Under the pieces are notes generated by a model, which was given only the letters and a program-made list of their open reading frames with translations, ran no database searches and was not told the DNA's origin. DNA of 64,000 nucleotides from Symsagittifera roscoffensis (lineage: Eukaryota > Xenacoelomorpha > Acoela > Convolutidae), in contig NC_087062.1 of the NCBI RefSeq assembly GCF_963678635.1, positions 60,183,584-60,247,583 on the forward strand, in the 5' to 3' direction. Shown here in pieces: positions 22,601 to 29,402 of this stretch. The translations under genes and the position numbers were made by a program. Within the stretch, counting starts at the first letter, position 1, and the number at the start of each line of letters is the position of its first letter.

Positions 22601-25207
22601 TTTTTAAAGCTTAGAATTTTACCGAATGTGATTGAAAGGAAAAACAGTTTTTTATCATGAACTCAATGAACTATTTTTACTTTTGGGTTTTTTCAAGTTT
22701 TTTTTGAAAGCATGACTTCAATTGTCGACTTTGGTCTAAGAAACCACAACAAACATCAGTTTTCCTTGCTTTTTGAATAGTACGACCAAAAAAATTGCCC
22801 AAAGTCCGTCCTAACAGCAATCTGATTTGCATGTTAGAAAAATGGTAGAATATCGGGATTTTTTTGCAGTGACATAAACTATATTTTAAAAAACATAACA
22901 GTTAACAATTAAAAACCTGTAACCAGAGTTATGTTAGCAGTCTTTTTCTAAAGAAAATTAAAGATGCAAAAAGAGCCATGGAGGGTAGCTCGAAATTTTG
23001 GTTGCTGCTTCCTGCTAGCAATGAAGTTTCAGAAAAGTCAAAAAAGCAAAACGCAAATGCAATATTACCCAATTGCAATATCACCTAATTGGAAAGGTGT
23101 TTATATTAGAGTACTGATTTTTTTCCCGTAAATAATTTGTCGCAAACTTGTTTAAAATGTTGCTTGTAAACTTAAAACTCCGATTTCAGAACATCACTTT
23201 TATTTTGTTTTTTCTTTTAAGCCTTAAAAAGTTTCGCTTTTTATTTTAGTTTATTGGCCTCGTTTCGAATTGTTTGATGAGCAAAACAGGAACGTTATCT
23301 TGACTTTTGGAGGAGAGACCTAAATTTTTTTTAGTTTCTGTTTTAAAAGAAAATTTGGGTTTTGGCCCAGCGTTTGTCTGCTCAGGTATTGTATTGTCAG
23401 GTTAATTACCATTTTGAAAACTTTATTTCGATGCTAGTTATCTTTCACTTGTCTTACTTGACTTGTTTTTCTTAAATGGAAAGTTATTGAAGACAAAATC
23501 AAGACAATGATATGAAAAATTTGATCGAGTTATTTTTTTCGACAAAATGTTTGCGGATTTTGTCTTATTTTCTGTCGGATAATTTTTACCATGCTGTTTT
23601 TGTGTTGTGTGAAAAGTGTGATTTTACATTTTTTCTAAGAAAAATTAAATTTTCTGAATTTTCCTCCAATTTACAAATTTTTTCTCACCAATTAATTTTC
23701 ACCACCACGACCTAAATCATTTTTGAAAAGACAGTAATATGTAGGGTTAAAAACTTGTCTGAGCTCTGCTGTTTTAGTCTTCGTGTCCAACCAGTAGCGG
23801 ATTTAAGGGGCTACCCCTCCCCTCAGGGATTCGACCCCCTGACGACCCAAAAGGTCCCTCCTCCCTTTGGTACGATCTTAAGATATCCGTTTTTGGCGCA
23901 AATATATAAATACTAGTTTTTGAGGGAAAGATGGGGATGAGGTTAGCGCGCCGAAAACAAAACGCAAATTTTCGGACATTTTTTTTTCTAAAAACTGTCT
24001 AAAAACGCCTTTTTGCCTGTTCTGTTCTTTTAAAAAATGGCCTGCGGTGAAAAAAAAATTGATCAAAACAGGGTCTAGATAGTGATTTGGGAGATTTGCT
24101 TGGAAAATCAATTTGATCGATCTAAAAAAAGAATGAAAATACCCTCCTCCTCGAGAGAGATTCCTAGATCCGCCCATGTGTCCAACTACAGGTATTTGTG
24201 CTTTGGTGGTGAATTGACTTCAAGTTTTAGCATCTCGTCAAACTTTTTAAATCCATGCAAACAATTGAAATTAGTCGATATTTACAAACTTTGAACATGT
24301 AGAGCGATTTATTTAAAGATGTTTTGATTGTTTAGTGCTCACATGCTACGTGCGAGTAACTCTGAAGAAAGGAGACAAAGACCTGAAGACTAAGAGCACG
24401 AAGGCGGTGTCAGTGAGTGACTCAACTACCCTGGTCAAGATCAACCAGCAGATCCAGTTCACAGTAAAGAAGGAGAACGAACTGTTGTCCAGCACATGGC
24501 TGCTCGTGGAACTATTCGTACGAACACCGTCACTAAAAGGTACGGGCTCTTTTACCGCTTCCCACAATTTGTGTTTTCTACCAAATGAAAATTACGTTAG
24601 AATCTCCCGATTGCTTTGAAATTTGGCGCGCATATTAATTAACCAACTCCAAACACATTTGATCTTCATCCACAGCCTTGAAACTAAATGTTTCTCGCAC
24701 AAAATATGTTATTGTCGATGGTGGGTGGGGCGGTAAAAAGGAGCTAAGGCAAAAAAAATTTCTGCAGTGGTCATTCTTGGCTGCTATAAAAAGCGATAAA
24801 CGTGTGGCAAAATTGTAAAAAAAAAATTATTTATATTAATTATTATTATCTTGCAGCAAAATTGTAAAAAAAATATATTTATATTATTTCTTATTATGAT
24901 TTTCAGTTTGAGTTTTCAATAGGGGAGGGGCTATATACTATAGAAACTTGGCGCTTAGCTGGGATCTGTATAATGATCTAAATAGTGAGGCGGAAAGCTG
25001 GGATCTGTATAATGATCTAAATAGTGCGGCCGAAAGGCGAAAAAGGTAGAAACTATTTCAGAAGAGTTGGTGGGTGAAGTGTCGATTGGACCTGGCAGCT
25101 TCGCCAATGGGAGCAGGGTGGAGCAGTGGTTGAACGTATGTGATCAACCGAATCACCAAATACGCATGTGGCACAAACTAGACTACTTCCCCACAAAAAC
25201 ACAATGA
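7371..25207 (+). CDS. SYT15-like: Synaptotagmin-15-like double-C2 protein (whole gene, 7 exons)
   Basis: Seven exons (7371-7644, 8027-8255, 8791-8917, 9318-9479, 10071-10212, 24336-24539, 25062-25207) splice at GT-AG sites with matching phases into 427 codons and a TGA. Residues 1-90 are Pro/Ser-rich and include PFKIP. A GKVNPELY linker (about 97-104) precedes C2A (about 139-260, opening LGRLWFTVEY). C2B (about 265-419) ends in the WHKL tetrapeptide (416-419) typical of synaptotagmins. NPELY, LGRLWF and YLLPDE match the wording of SYT15. As in that family, most acidic loop residues that bind calcium are missing: in C2A only one Asp per loop remains, and C2B has none in the expected places. 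By family knowledge it is a membrane-trafficking C2 protein without calcium-dependent phospholipid binding. The ATG at 7371 is the first in the exon, but the frame is open back to an acceptor-like tag at 7350-7352, so exon 1 may be internal and the N-terminal membrane anchor encoded elsewhere. Confidence 0.8.
8027..8255 (+). CDS. SYT15-like: SYT15-like exon 2
   Basis: The acceptor ending cag at 8026 gives a 2-nt completion of the split codon, fitting the phase of exon 1. It encodes the NPELY linker, an acidic and Gly/Ser-rich spacer and the first C2A strands (LGRLWFTVEYSEDQQLLSVT). The donor is aacag|gtgcat. Confidence 0.85.
8791..8917 (+). CDS. SYT15-like: SYT15-like exon 3 (C2A middle)
   Basis: The acceptor ttgtttgcag ends at 8790. 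The exon encodes C2A strands with YDTFVRVYLLPDE and FDETFSFK. The first calcium-binding Asp of loop 1 is absent and the second (YDTF) is kept. The donor is ttcaag|gtttga in phase 0. Confidence 0.88.
8969..9080. repeat. Intronic 30-bp direct duplication
   Basis: The block agctgttcgaagccgtttct followed by tatgcg occurs at about 8973 and again, with one change, at about 9053, so about 80 bp apart, inside the third intron. Confidence 0.7.
9318..9479 (+). CDS. SYT15-like: SYT15-like exon 4 (C2A end)
   Basis: 54 codons in phase 0/0, completing C2A. The loop-3 segment reads LEVDRTRKRF where a calcium-binding C2 domain has D.D.....D, so only one Asp remains. The acceptor is gttttag and the donor acg|gtgaga. 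Confidence 0.88.
10071..10212 (+). CDS. SYT15-like: SYT15-like exon 5 (C2B start)
   Basis: Encodes FGAEMQLSICHEKNFNKLNV, the first C2B strands. The acceptor is tgtgtag and the donor tctc|gtgagt in phase 1. The next exon is 14.1 kb away. Confidence 0.85.
10363..10560 (+). repeat. tRNA-derived SINE, copy 1
   Basis: The head (about 10363-10434) looks like a decayed tRNA: TAGCGAGTGG (A-box position), a seven-base loop CTCATAA, and AGATTGAATCC (decayed B box). The body (ctaattcgaggctta, then a T-rich stretch, gtcgtgttctcgc, ttcgcctctgtg) matches the body of two minus-strand copies at 52875-53068 and 62682-62876, which establishes a family. Confidence 0.65.
10561..11953. other. Intron sequence without gene
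   Basis: Part of the 14.1-kb fifth intron. Short open frames on both strands around 11541-12017 overlap one another and show no domain. I see a small caagatttgcg/tcttgcaag-type motif repeated near 11125 and 11690, but nothing assignable. Confidence 0.4.
11954..12393. mobile_element. hAT-type MITE, near full-length copy
   Basis: A 440-bp element with inverted ends CAGGGGCGGATCTAGGA ... TCCTAAATCCGCCCCTG and a perfect 8-bp target duplication GTTTTTAG (11946-11953 and 12394-12401). An 8-bp duplication and CAGGG-type ends are hallmarks of the hAT superfamily. The interior is non-coding, with G runs near both ends, a GGCGCGCGCTCCCCC block and a palindromic GGCGCCGAAGGCGCC. This is the best-preserved member in the window. 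Confidence 0.88.
12858..13044. mobile_element. Degraded hAT-type MITE
   Basis: Starts CAGGCGTGGATCTAAGATCTTCTCA and ends CCTAAATACGCTACTG, with interior family segments (ctcaaattttgtgtatattg). No convincing 8-bp target duplication remains, so it is an old copy. Confidence 0.6.
13441..13587. repeat. Short inverted-end element (family with 44033-44187)
   Basis: About 150 bp whose left end (CTTTAACTATCTCCCC) is the inverse of its right end (ggggggaaacagttaaagag). It shares the motif acctagtaacgaatctcc and the same end layout with 44033-44187. It is non-coding, probably a small MITE. Confidence 0.55.
13725..14021. repeat. 115-bp-arm near-perfect inverted repeat
   Basis: The left arm 13725-13839 and the right arm 13907-14021 are reverse complements with only a few mismatches, separated by 67 bp. 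Examples are ctcaaggtcaccgatattac on the left and gtaatatcggtgaccttgag on the right. Transcribed through the intron, it would form a long hairpin. A relative of its inner arm lies at 15339-15540. Confidence 0.85.
14591..15318. mobile_element. Fold-back Tc1/mariner-type MITE, copy 2
   Basis: 728 bp, from CAGAGCTGATTTAAATTA to TAATTTAAATCAGTACTG, directly flanked by TA on both sides (14589-14590, 15319-15320). The two halves are imperfect reverse complements over about 340 bp each. A TA duplication with a CAGTGCTG-like terminus points to the Tc1/mariner superfamily. No transposase coding is present. Confidence 0.75.
15339..15540. repeat. Decayed inverted repeat related to 13725-14021
   Basis: The left part (agaagcaaaaagttcaaaca) resembles the left inner arm of the 13.7-kb hairpin (agtagcaaaaagttggaaca). 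The right part (gattgctctttttgattta) is roughly its inverse. The arms are too diverged to define ends. Confidence 0.4.
16012..16090. repeat. Short tandem repeat of about 28 bp, three copies
   Basis: Three imperfect copies of an aatcctaaaaatnggat(c/a)gcat-type unit follow one another inside the intron. Confidence 0.6.
16091..17434. other. Intron sequence without gene
   Basis: AT-rich. A short ctcaaattgggttaaattta block near 16550 matches the sub-terminal part of the fold-back MITE, so a scrambled copy may be present. Nothing else is assignable. Confidence 0.35.
17435..17548. mobile_element. Fold-back MITE, right-end fragment
   Basis: Carries the family's sub-terminal ccccaatttgagaaaaatt and the terminus ttaatttaaattagcactg followed by TA. 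Only the right end is clear. Confidence 0.6.
17549..18600. other. Intron sequence without gene
   Basis: AT-rich sequence. The minus-strand open frame 17530-17718 has no recognisable content and overlaps the MITE end. Confidence 0.35.
18601..19900. repeat. Dispersed repeat related to 35.3-36.7 kb
   Basis: The block near 19800-19860 (gcagtcggaacattcagggc, then ttgccctgctatacgagcag) is the reverse complement of 35300-35345. A segment near 18910 (aatggctagttaacacgtca) resembles 35742 (aatggctcgttaaaaagtcg). Ends and class are not defined. Confidence 0.45.
20467..20622. repeat. 61-bp-arm near-perfect palindrome
   Basis: The left arm 20467-20527 and the right arm 20562-20622 are reverse complements apart from about one G/T position (caaaatagcttgcctgggtt against aacccaggcaagctattttg). 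The 34-bp spacer is itself AT-palindromic around an acgcgc core. It abuts the minisatellite at 20630. Confidence 0.9.
20630..20880. repeat. Minisatellite, about 35-40-bp unit
   Basis: About seven imperfect copies of atgttgcgactttgtgcgac followed by ccaaattagct. The unit shares ttgcgagac...attagtcgc wording with the arms of the adjacent palindrome. A short plus-strand open frame (20620-20817) is a by-product of the repeat. Confidence 0.8.
21767..21807. repeat. Perfect 19-bp hairpin with 3-nt loop
   Basis: ttctaagccccaacatttt (21767-21785), loop aga, then the exact reverse complement (21789-21807). It is compact and GC-rich in the middle, unlike its AT-rich setting. It could be a cruciform or RNA hairpin, or the remnant of a small inverted-repeat insertion. 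Confidence 0.9.
21808..23783. other. Intron sequence without gene
   Basis: AT-rich with T and A runs. The largest open frame (23512-23715) shows no domain. No repeat ends were recognised. Confidence 0.4.
23792..24178. mobile_element. hAT-type MITE (inverted orientation)
   Basis: Starts CAGTAGCGGATTTAAGG and ends CCTAGATCCGCCCATG, flanked by a perfect 8-bp duplication TGTCCAAC (23784-23791, 24179-24186). The interior segments are those of the 11954-12393 copy, read in the opposite direction. It lies about 150 bp before exon 6. Confidence 0.85.
24336..24539 (+). CDS. SYT15-like: SYT15-like exon 6 (C2B middle)
   Basis: The acceptor gattgtttag ends at 24335 and supplies two bases to finish the split codon from exon 5. 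Encodes LTCYVRVTLKKGDKDLKTKS and the following C2B strands. The usual SDPYV loop reads LTCYV, so the calcium-binding Asp is absent. The donor is aaaag|gtacgg in phase 1. Confidence 0.87.
24805..24895. repeat. Duplicated caaaattgtaaaaaa block
   Basis: Two adjacent copies of a gcaaaattgtaaaaaa plus tttatatta unit of about 50 bp lie in intron 6. Confidence 0.6.
24956..25037. repeat. 41-bp tandem duplication before the last exon
   Basis: The unit agctgggatctgtataatga followed by tctaaatagtg occurs twice head-to-tail with one or two differences, ending about 25 bp before the acceptor of exon 7. Confidence 0.85.
25062..25207 (+). CDS. SYT15-like: SYT15-like exon 7 (C2B end and stop)
   Basis: Follows the acceptor aactatttcag. 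Encodes EELVGEVSIGPG, then RVEQWLNVCDQPNHQIRMWH and a short tail ending in TGA (25205-25207). The WHKL near the end is the conserved C-terminal synaptotagmin motif. A possible ATTAAA polyadenylation signal lies about 390 bp downstream (near 25596). Confidence 0.88.
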
Positions 25208-25792
25208 TTCCATATTCACTCATGAATAGAAAAGTGGAGGGTGAATGTGCTAGGTAGCTTTCAAAAATGCCCTGTCCTACTCCATTATTTAACTTCGTAC
25301 AATTTAACTCTTTGAGTTTTAACTCAGCGTCATGTAATTTTTTTGTCTACATTTTTGCATACTTTTATTTTTTTATATTTCTTCGAAAGTGGATGTTGTA
25401 AAACAGTACCAAAAGGAAGATTCTGCTGGTGTGAGGGAGTCGAATGGCTTTGGTTTCAGTTGAACTAGACGGAAAATTATATTACTAGAAGAAACCGCAG
25501 ATCTTAAACCATGGATCCGTTTTCTTGGCACACAATTTTCAAGTCTAAGCGAGGCATTGCAACGAATTCGCATGCTAAAAACTAAAAAGTTGTCCATTAA
25601 ATATAGAAGGGGTTGTACATGATGATTACACGAATAATTCCCAAGAAAGAATTGGCTAGAAGCGAACGCTCGCTCCTCCAAACTTAAATTTGATAAAATG
25701 GTATTGTGCGCGTGGACCAATGTTTGTCGCAATTCTAGATTGTTCTGGTCAATTTTAATCTTACCTGGGTTTGAATTATTATATCCATCTAG

Positions 25793-26060
25793 AGTGCTGA
25801 TTAAATTATTCGGACGAATGGAAAAAAAATTGCTTTTTAAAATGCGTTTTTCTCATTTTGGGTTGACACTAAAAATTTTTAAGGGAAATTTAATATGGTT
25901 ATGTTTGTTTTTACCAAATTGGGGTCTTAAGTCTTACCCCAAAAACATCAACTTAACCTTTTTTAGTCAGTCAAAGATTACATCGAAACTACTGGTTAAC
26001 AAAACTAACTAACAAAACTAAATAAAAGTGAGCTTTTTATGTAGCCCAATAAAACTTAAG
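25793..26060. mobile_element. Fold-back MITE, left-half fragment
   Basis: Begins agtgctgattaaattattcg and runs through the family's cgtttttctcattttgggtt and catcgaaactactggttaac segments. The right half is lost or unrecognisable. Confidence 0.55.
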
Positions 26061-26301
26061 AAGAATGTAGTTTTCTCGTTTTTGAGTAAACAATTTTATT
26101 TTTGCTGATTAGCCAAAAAGTCATTTTTGCTATATTATGCATCTATTGAAAATGCAGCAATTGAGGTAGATTTCATACTAAATTCTACCTTTTTTTAAGT
26201 TTTTTTTTGCCTTATACAGCCTCCTACACAAAAATAGAAAACTGCTTTGATCTAAGAATAGAATTTTTGATCATAAAAAGCAGGCGGTTTTTTTTTGCTG
26301 C

Positions 26302-26587
26302 TGTGAATCATCAAAAACGGTTGTAAAACAAGAATCAATTCTCCTTGTTATGTTTATAGTAATGTAAATAATATAGATAGTTTAGTATTTAGATAATGTC
26401 ATGACAAATCTTTTAAATACAACTCAAATCTTTCATAAGTTGTGACAGAATGAATAAGGTCACATAGTGGTAATCTATAAAGGATTGGCAGGTCGGTCAC
26501 GACCTTGGTACACAAAAAGACGAGTTTAGCACGAATAGCTAGTACACTGATGACGTCATATGAACTAAGAAACTACGCCACATCACA
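26302..26587 (-). repeat. 3' LTR of the Ty3/gypsy element
   Basis: 286 bp, TGTGAA...CATCACA as read on the plus strand. Identical to the other LTR except for one base. It carries a gatgacgtcat palindrome (a CRE/AP-1-like core) and a ggtcggtcacgacc palindrome that could be promoter or processing elements. This role is inferred. Confidence 0.93.
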
Positions 26588-26600
26588 TTTCCCCCTCTCG
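26588..26600 (-). other. Polypurine tract of the Ty3/gypsy element
   Basis: On the minus strand, GAGAGGGGGAAA lies immediately before the TGTGATG start of the 3' LTR, the expected place and composition of the primer for plus-strand DNA synthesis. Confidence 0.85.
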
Positions 26601-26706
26601 GGAAAAATTCAAACAACGTTTGAATTTCTTTACAGTAAGGAAAACAAAAACAAATTTTATGCCCTCACAGACGATAAGCAATATGGCTTGTATAAATAAA
26701 CACTAA

Positions 26707-26904
26707 CAGTTTTACAAATTAGCTGATGTGACTTTTAGCGATAAACAGGAGTTTTGTAAGTTTGTATCTAAACCAAAGGCACGAAAGTTTTATTTGTCTG
26801 CCCGACGCAAAGGATGGTCGGAAGAACTCTTAGAGAAGCGTGTGAATTTCCGATATAGGCCTTCGGAATTATCGGGGAGAACCACCCGAGACTGTCCTGC
26901 TTAA
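26707..26904 (+). other. Antisense open frame near the 3' LTR
   Basis: 65 codons are open on the plus strand, antisense to the retrotransposon, with no Met near the start. The frame overlaps the stop codon of the integrase ORF. It is preceded by cactaacag (acceptor-like, 26708-26709), and a strong donor-like gtaagg lies 75 bp further up (26635). Removing that 75-nt interval would join it in phase to an open frame coming from the LTR. It is basic and charged (for example ARKFYLSARRKGWSEELLEK). The opposite strand is also open over most of it, so this may be chance. Confidence 0.25.
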
Positions 26905-29378
26905 TTCATCGGTTCTGAGTCTGAGTTAGCCACAACAAAGCGAACTTTCTTGTCCGGCGAAGCAGGAGTTGACGGAGGAGTAGACATCGACTGTGATTGA
27001 ATAAAATTCACAGAATGTCTGATGGGGCTACCGTAAAATGTAGTCTGTTTTTTACGTCGAGAAGAGGCACGGGACGAGTTCGATGAGGATGAGACATTTC
27101 CATCCGGTTCAGAAATTATGACGGGACCGCCTTGGGTGGGAAAGCCCGATGCTGCCACATTCGTAGAAGTTCCTTCTTGAGTTTTAGGAATTGAAGATTC
27201 ATCATCTGAAGAAATAGGGATGAGGTCTGGACATACTGGATTTTTAATGACTGAGATTGGTGACTTCGGTTTAATACTAATGGGAACCTCCGTTCCTTGA
27301 GTTCCAGGCGTGGAAGAAGATGCTGTTAAGTCTACTACTGGAGTAGATTGCTGCGGAGAAGGGATAAACTGTACACCTGGAGCCTCCGAAATTGAATATT
27401 TCTTTGATTTAGTCGATACAATTTGGCTACGAGATTGAATATTTGAAGATGGCAGAGATGGGAACTTCGAATGAGCAGGAATCTTTAACGTTTTAGCTGT
27501 GATGCGTTGCCGGGAACTCGATTGTTTGAGAGGACGATTGTCTTCTGATGATGACAGGGAAGATGACACAATGGGGCGTTTCTGCCCCTTCTTGACAGGT
27601 GTAAGTTGTTTGCGTTTTGGTAAAGACGGGCGAATTTGATCCGTTTGCATCTGATTCCTAAATCTAAGGGTACCAGCTGACAAATTAGAGCGAAGGGTGG
27701 CTGCGAGGACTTGATTTCTTTCCGTCAGCGTCTTCAAGGCTTTGACTCCCTCTTGGTGGGACAATGACTTTTTCAATGTCAACCACTGATTGGCAGAATG
27801 TGCCAAGTTCTCCAGAGCGCGGTAGTGAGGAGTGTCTGAAACTGAATCCGTAGATCCACCAAAGTAAGGAGACACCGTCGGGCTTGACTGCCCCTTCCTG
27901 ACCACTTTTATCCTCGGTCGGCTATCGCACTGCTCCCGACGCTGTTCGGGTGTTAAAAGATCCCGTTCCAACTGTTGGTTATCTAAATTAACGCCCGTGG
28001 ATAACCGCTCAGCCGCAATGGATAGCTCCGTATTCGGAGGACGGCCAAAGTGAAGCTCAAACGGTGAAACCCCAGTAACAGAATTTTTTGTAATCCGAAT
28101 ATCTTCAATAATATTCCTAAGAGTATCTTGAATATTTGAAAAATCCGAACTTAACCGGGAGGCGCCTAAACGACGTTTAATCATTTGAATCGACCTTTTT
28201 ACTAAACCGCAACCACGATGATCCCCCACCGGGCAGAAATATTGTGCAATATTTTTTTCTCGACAAAAATTTTGCACTAATTTGTTCTTAAAACCAGAGT
28301 ATTGGTCAGTTTTGATAGATTTGGGGATACTATGCTGTTGGATATACGATTTAAGAAATTTAATAATCTTCCGTCCTCCCGTAGAACGCGTAATCATAGC
28401 TGACGGATATTTTGAGTAACGGTCGATCGCGACCAAGATATACATACTGTTACCAAACGAATCGATGAAAGGGCCTGCGTAATTGAGCTGCAGCTCTTCA
28501 TTAGGACCAGACAAAAGGGGTAAAGGCTTGGAAGAGTTAAATGAAGCGTTCGCTTTCAAATTCTTACCAAACTTGGTGCACTGGGGACAATCTTTGCAAA
28601 GCTGGACGATATCTCGATGCATTCGTGGCCACCAGATGTATTGCGCAGCATCAACCATGGCCAACTGACCCGCATGCGACCTATGTAGTCGAGACAATAA
28701 TGGTTTTCGTAGGCACATGGGTATAGCGATCCTTTTATCTACAACAATACAGCCATCAACCACCGCTGCCCAATGCCAAAAGGATTTTATATAGGAATCT
28801 ATACGACAAAATCCTTCGTAATCCCGATAAATAATCGCTCGTTTCATGAGGCATAGACTGGCATCCTCGTCCGTAAGTTCCGACAATACATCGGAGTCCA
28901 AAATTCCCACCAACCCGGTTAACGACTTCTGGTCCTTAGCGACCACTGGTGACTTCAATATTTCTAGGCTATGTACTGACTGAGATTGCCGATTTGTTAC
29001 AGTAGGTTTTCTGGCCCTTTTTGTCCTGAAGTTGGCTAAAATAAGGGCATATTGGCTCCTCAACGCCACTCCGCGTTGAAATGTTGTCGACCTTCTGGGA
29101 CGTACAGCCCCCGCGCGAAACCGCGGCCGAGCCCTATCAGAGGAAAACCAAGGTTGATTGACTGGGAGACACTGGTTTAAAAGCTGTTCGAAGCTGTCAT
29201 TTGTGTTGTTGTTGGCGTTGGTGTTAGAATCCATAGCTGTCTGAAAAGGAAAAACACCCAATAACACGATTGTTATCCAAGAAATACGATACGATGAAAC
29301 AAAGGCGAAACAATCTATGAGCGACAAAAATAGATCGCAATCACTAACAGCCAAAGTAATAATCCACAGTGGGAACAA
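26901..29378 (-). CDS. Integrase with long Ser/Pro-rich tail (Ty3/gypsy pol, second ORF)
   Basis: 825 codons from a TTG at 29378, with the first ATG at 29232-29234 (codon 49, good context). The zinc-binding H2C2 region has H232 and H235 (LHRSHAG) and C264 and C267 (CPQC). In the core, the DDE triad is degenerate: the first acidic position reads QLNYAGP (Asn at about 299), the second KTDQYSGF (Asp 358) is kept, and the third reads GLVKRSI (Lys at about 394), with the correct 35-residue spacing. FELHFGRPPNTELS (about 430-445) follows. Residues about 480-825 are Ser/Pro/Thr-rich and basic, with VVDLTASSS and DLIPISSDDESS resembling SUMO-interaction motifs. The frame is the same as that of the upstream RT ORF, separated by one TGA. 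A pyrimidine-rich ttttccttttcag lies just before the ATG. By family knowledge it catalyses strand transfer; this copy probably cannot. Confidence 0.88.
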   Translation of the reverse strand: MFPLWIITLAVSDCDLFLSLIDCFAFVSSYRISWITIVLLGVFPFQTAMDSNTNANNNTNDSFEQLLNQCLPVNQPWFSSDRARPRFRAGAVRPRRSTTFQRGVALRSQYALILANFRTKRARKPTVTNRQSQSVHSLEILKSPVVAKDQKSLTGLVGILDSDVLSELTDEDASLCLMKRAIIYRDYEGFCRIDSYIKSFWHWAAVVDGCIVVDKRIAIPMCLRKPLLSRLHRSHAGQLAMVDAAQYIWWPRMHRDIVQLCKDCPQCTKFGKNLKANASFNSSKPLPLLSGPNEELQLNYAGPFIDSFGNSMYILVAIDRYSKYPSAMITRSTGGRKIIKFLKSYIQQHSIPKSIKTDQYSGFKNKLVQNFCREKNIAQYFCPVGDHRGCGLVKRSIQMIKRRLGASRLSSDFSNIQDTLRNIIEDIRITKNSVTGVSPFELHFGRPPNTELSIAAERLSTGVNLDNQQLERDLLTPEQRREQCDSRPRIKVVRKGQSSPTVSPYFGGSTDSVSDTPHYRALENLAHSANQWLTLKKSLSHQEGVKALKTLTERNQVLAATLRSNLSAGTLRFRNQMQTDQIRPSLPKRKQLTPVKKGQKRPIVSSSLSSSEDNRPLKQSSSRQRITAKTLKIPAHSKFPSLPSSNIQSRSQIVSTKSKKYSISEAPGVQFIPSPQQSTPVVDLTASSSTPGTQGTEVPISIKPKSPISVIKNPVCPDLIPISSDDESSIPKTQEGTSTNVAASGFPTQGGPVIISEPDGNVSSSSNSSRASSRRKKQTTFYGSPIRHSVNFIQSQSMSTPPSTPASPDKKVRFVVANSDSEPMN

Positions 29379-29402
29379 AATTGGCAGATAATGTGTAAAT
29401 CA
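29235..29402 (-). other. RT/integrase junction: single TGA and acceptor-like site
   Basis: On the minus strand the RT-RNase H frame ends at TGA (29400-29402). The same frame is then open into the integrase ORF through a hydrophobic stretch unlike pol. A tgtttttccttttcag acceptor-like sequence (AG at 29241-29242) lies six bases before the integrase ATG. Three readings are possible: a TGG-to-TGA mutation, stop readthrough, or expression of integrase from a spliced RNA. Confidence 0.6.

Noticed and set aside
28483-28726. Plus-strand open frames inside the integrase ORF
   Set aside because: Antisense shadows of a long, clearly coding minus-strand ORF.
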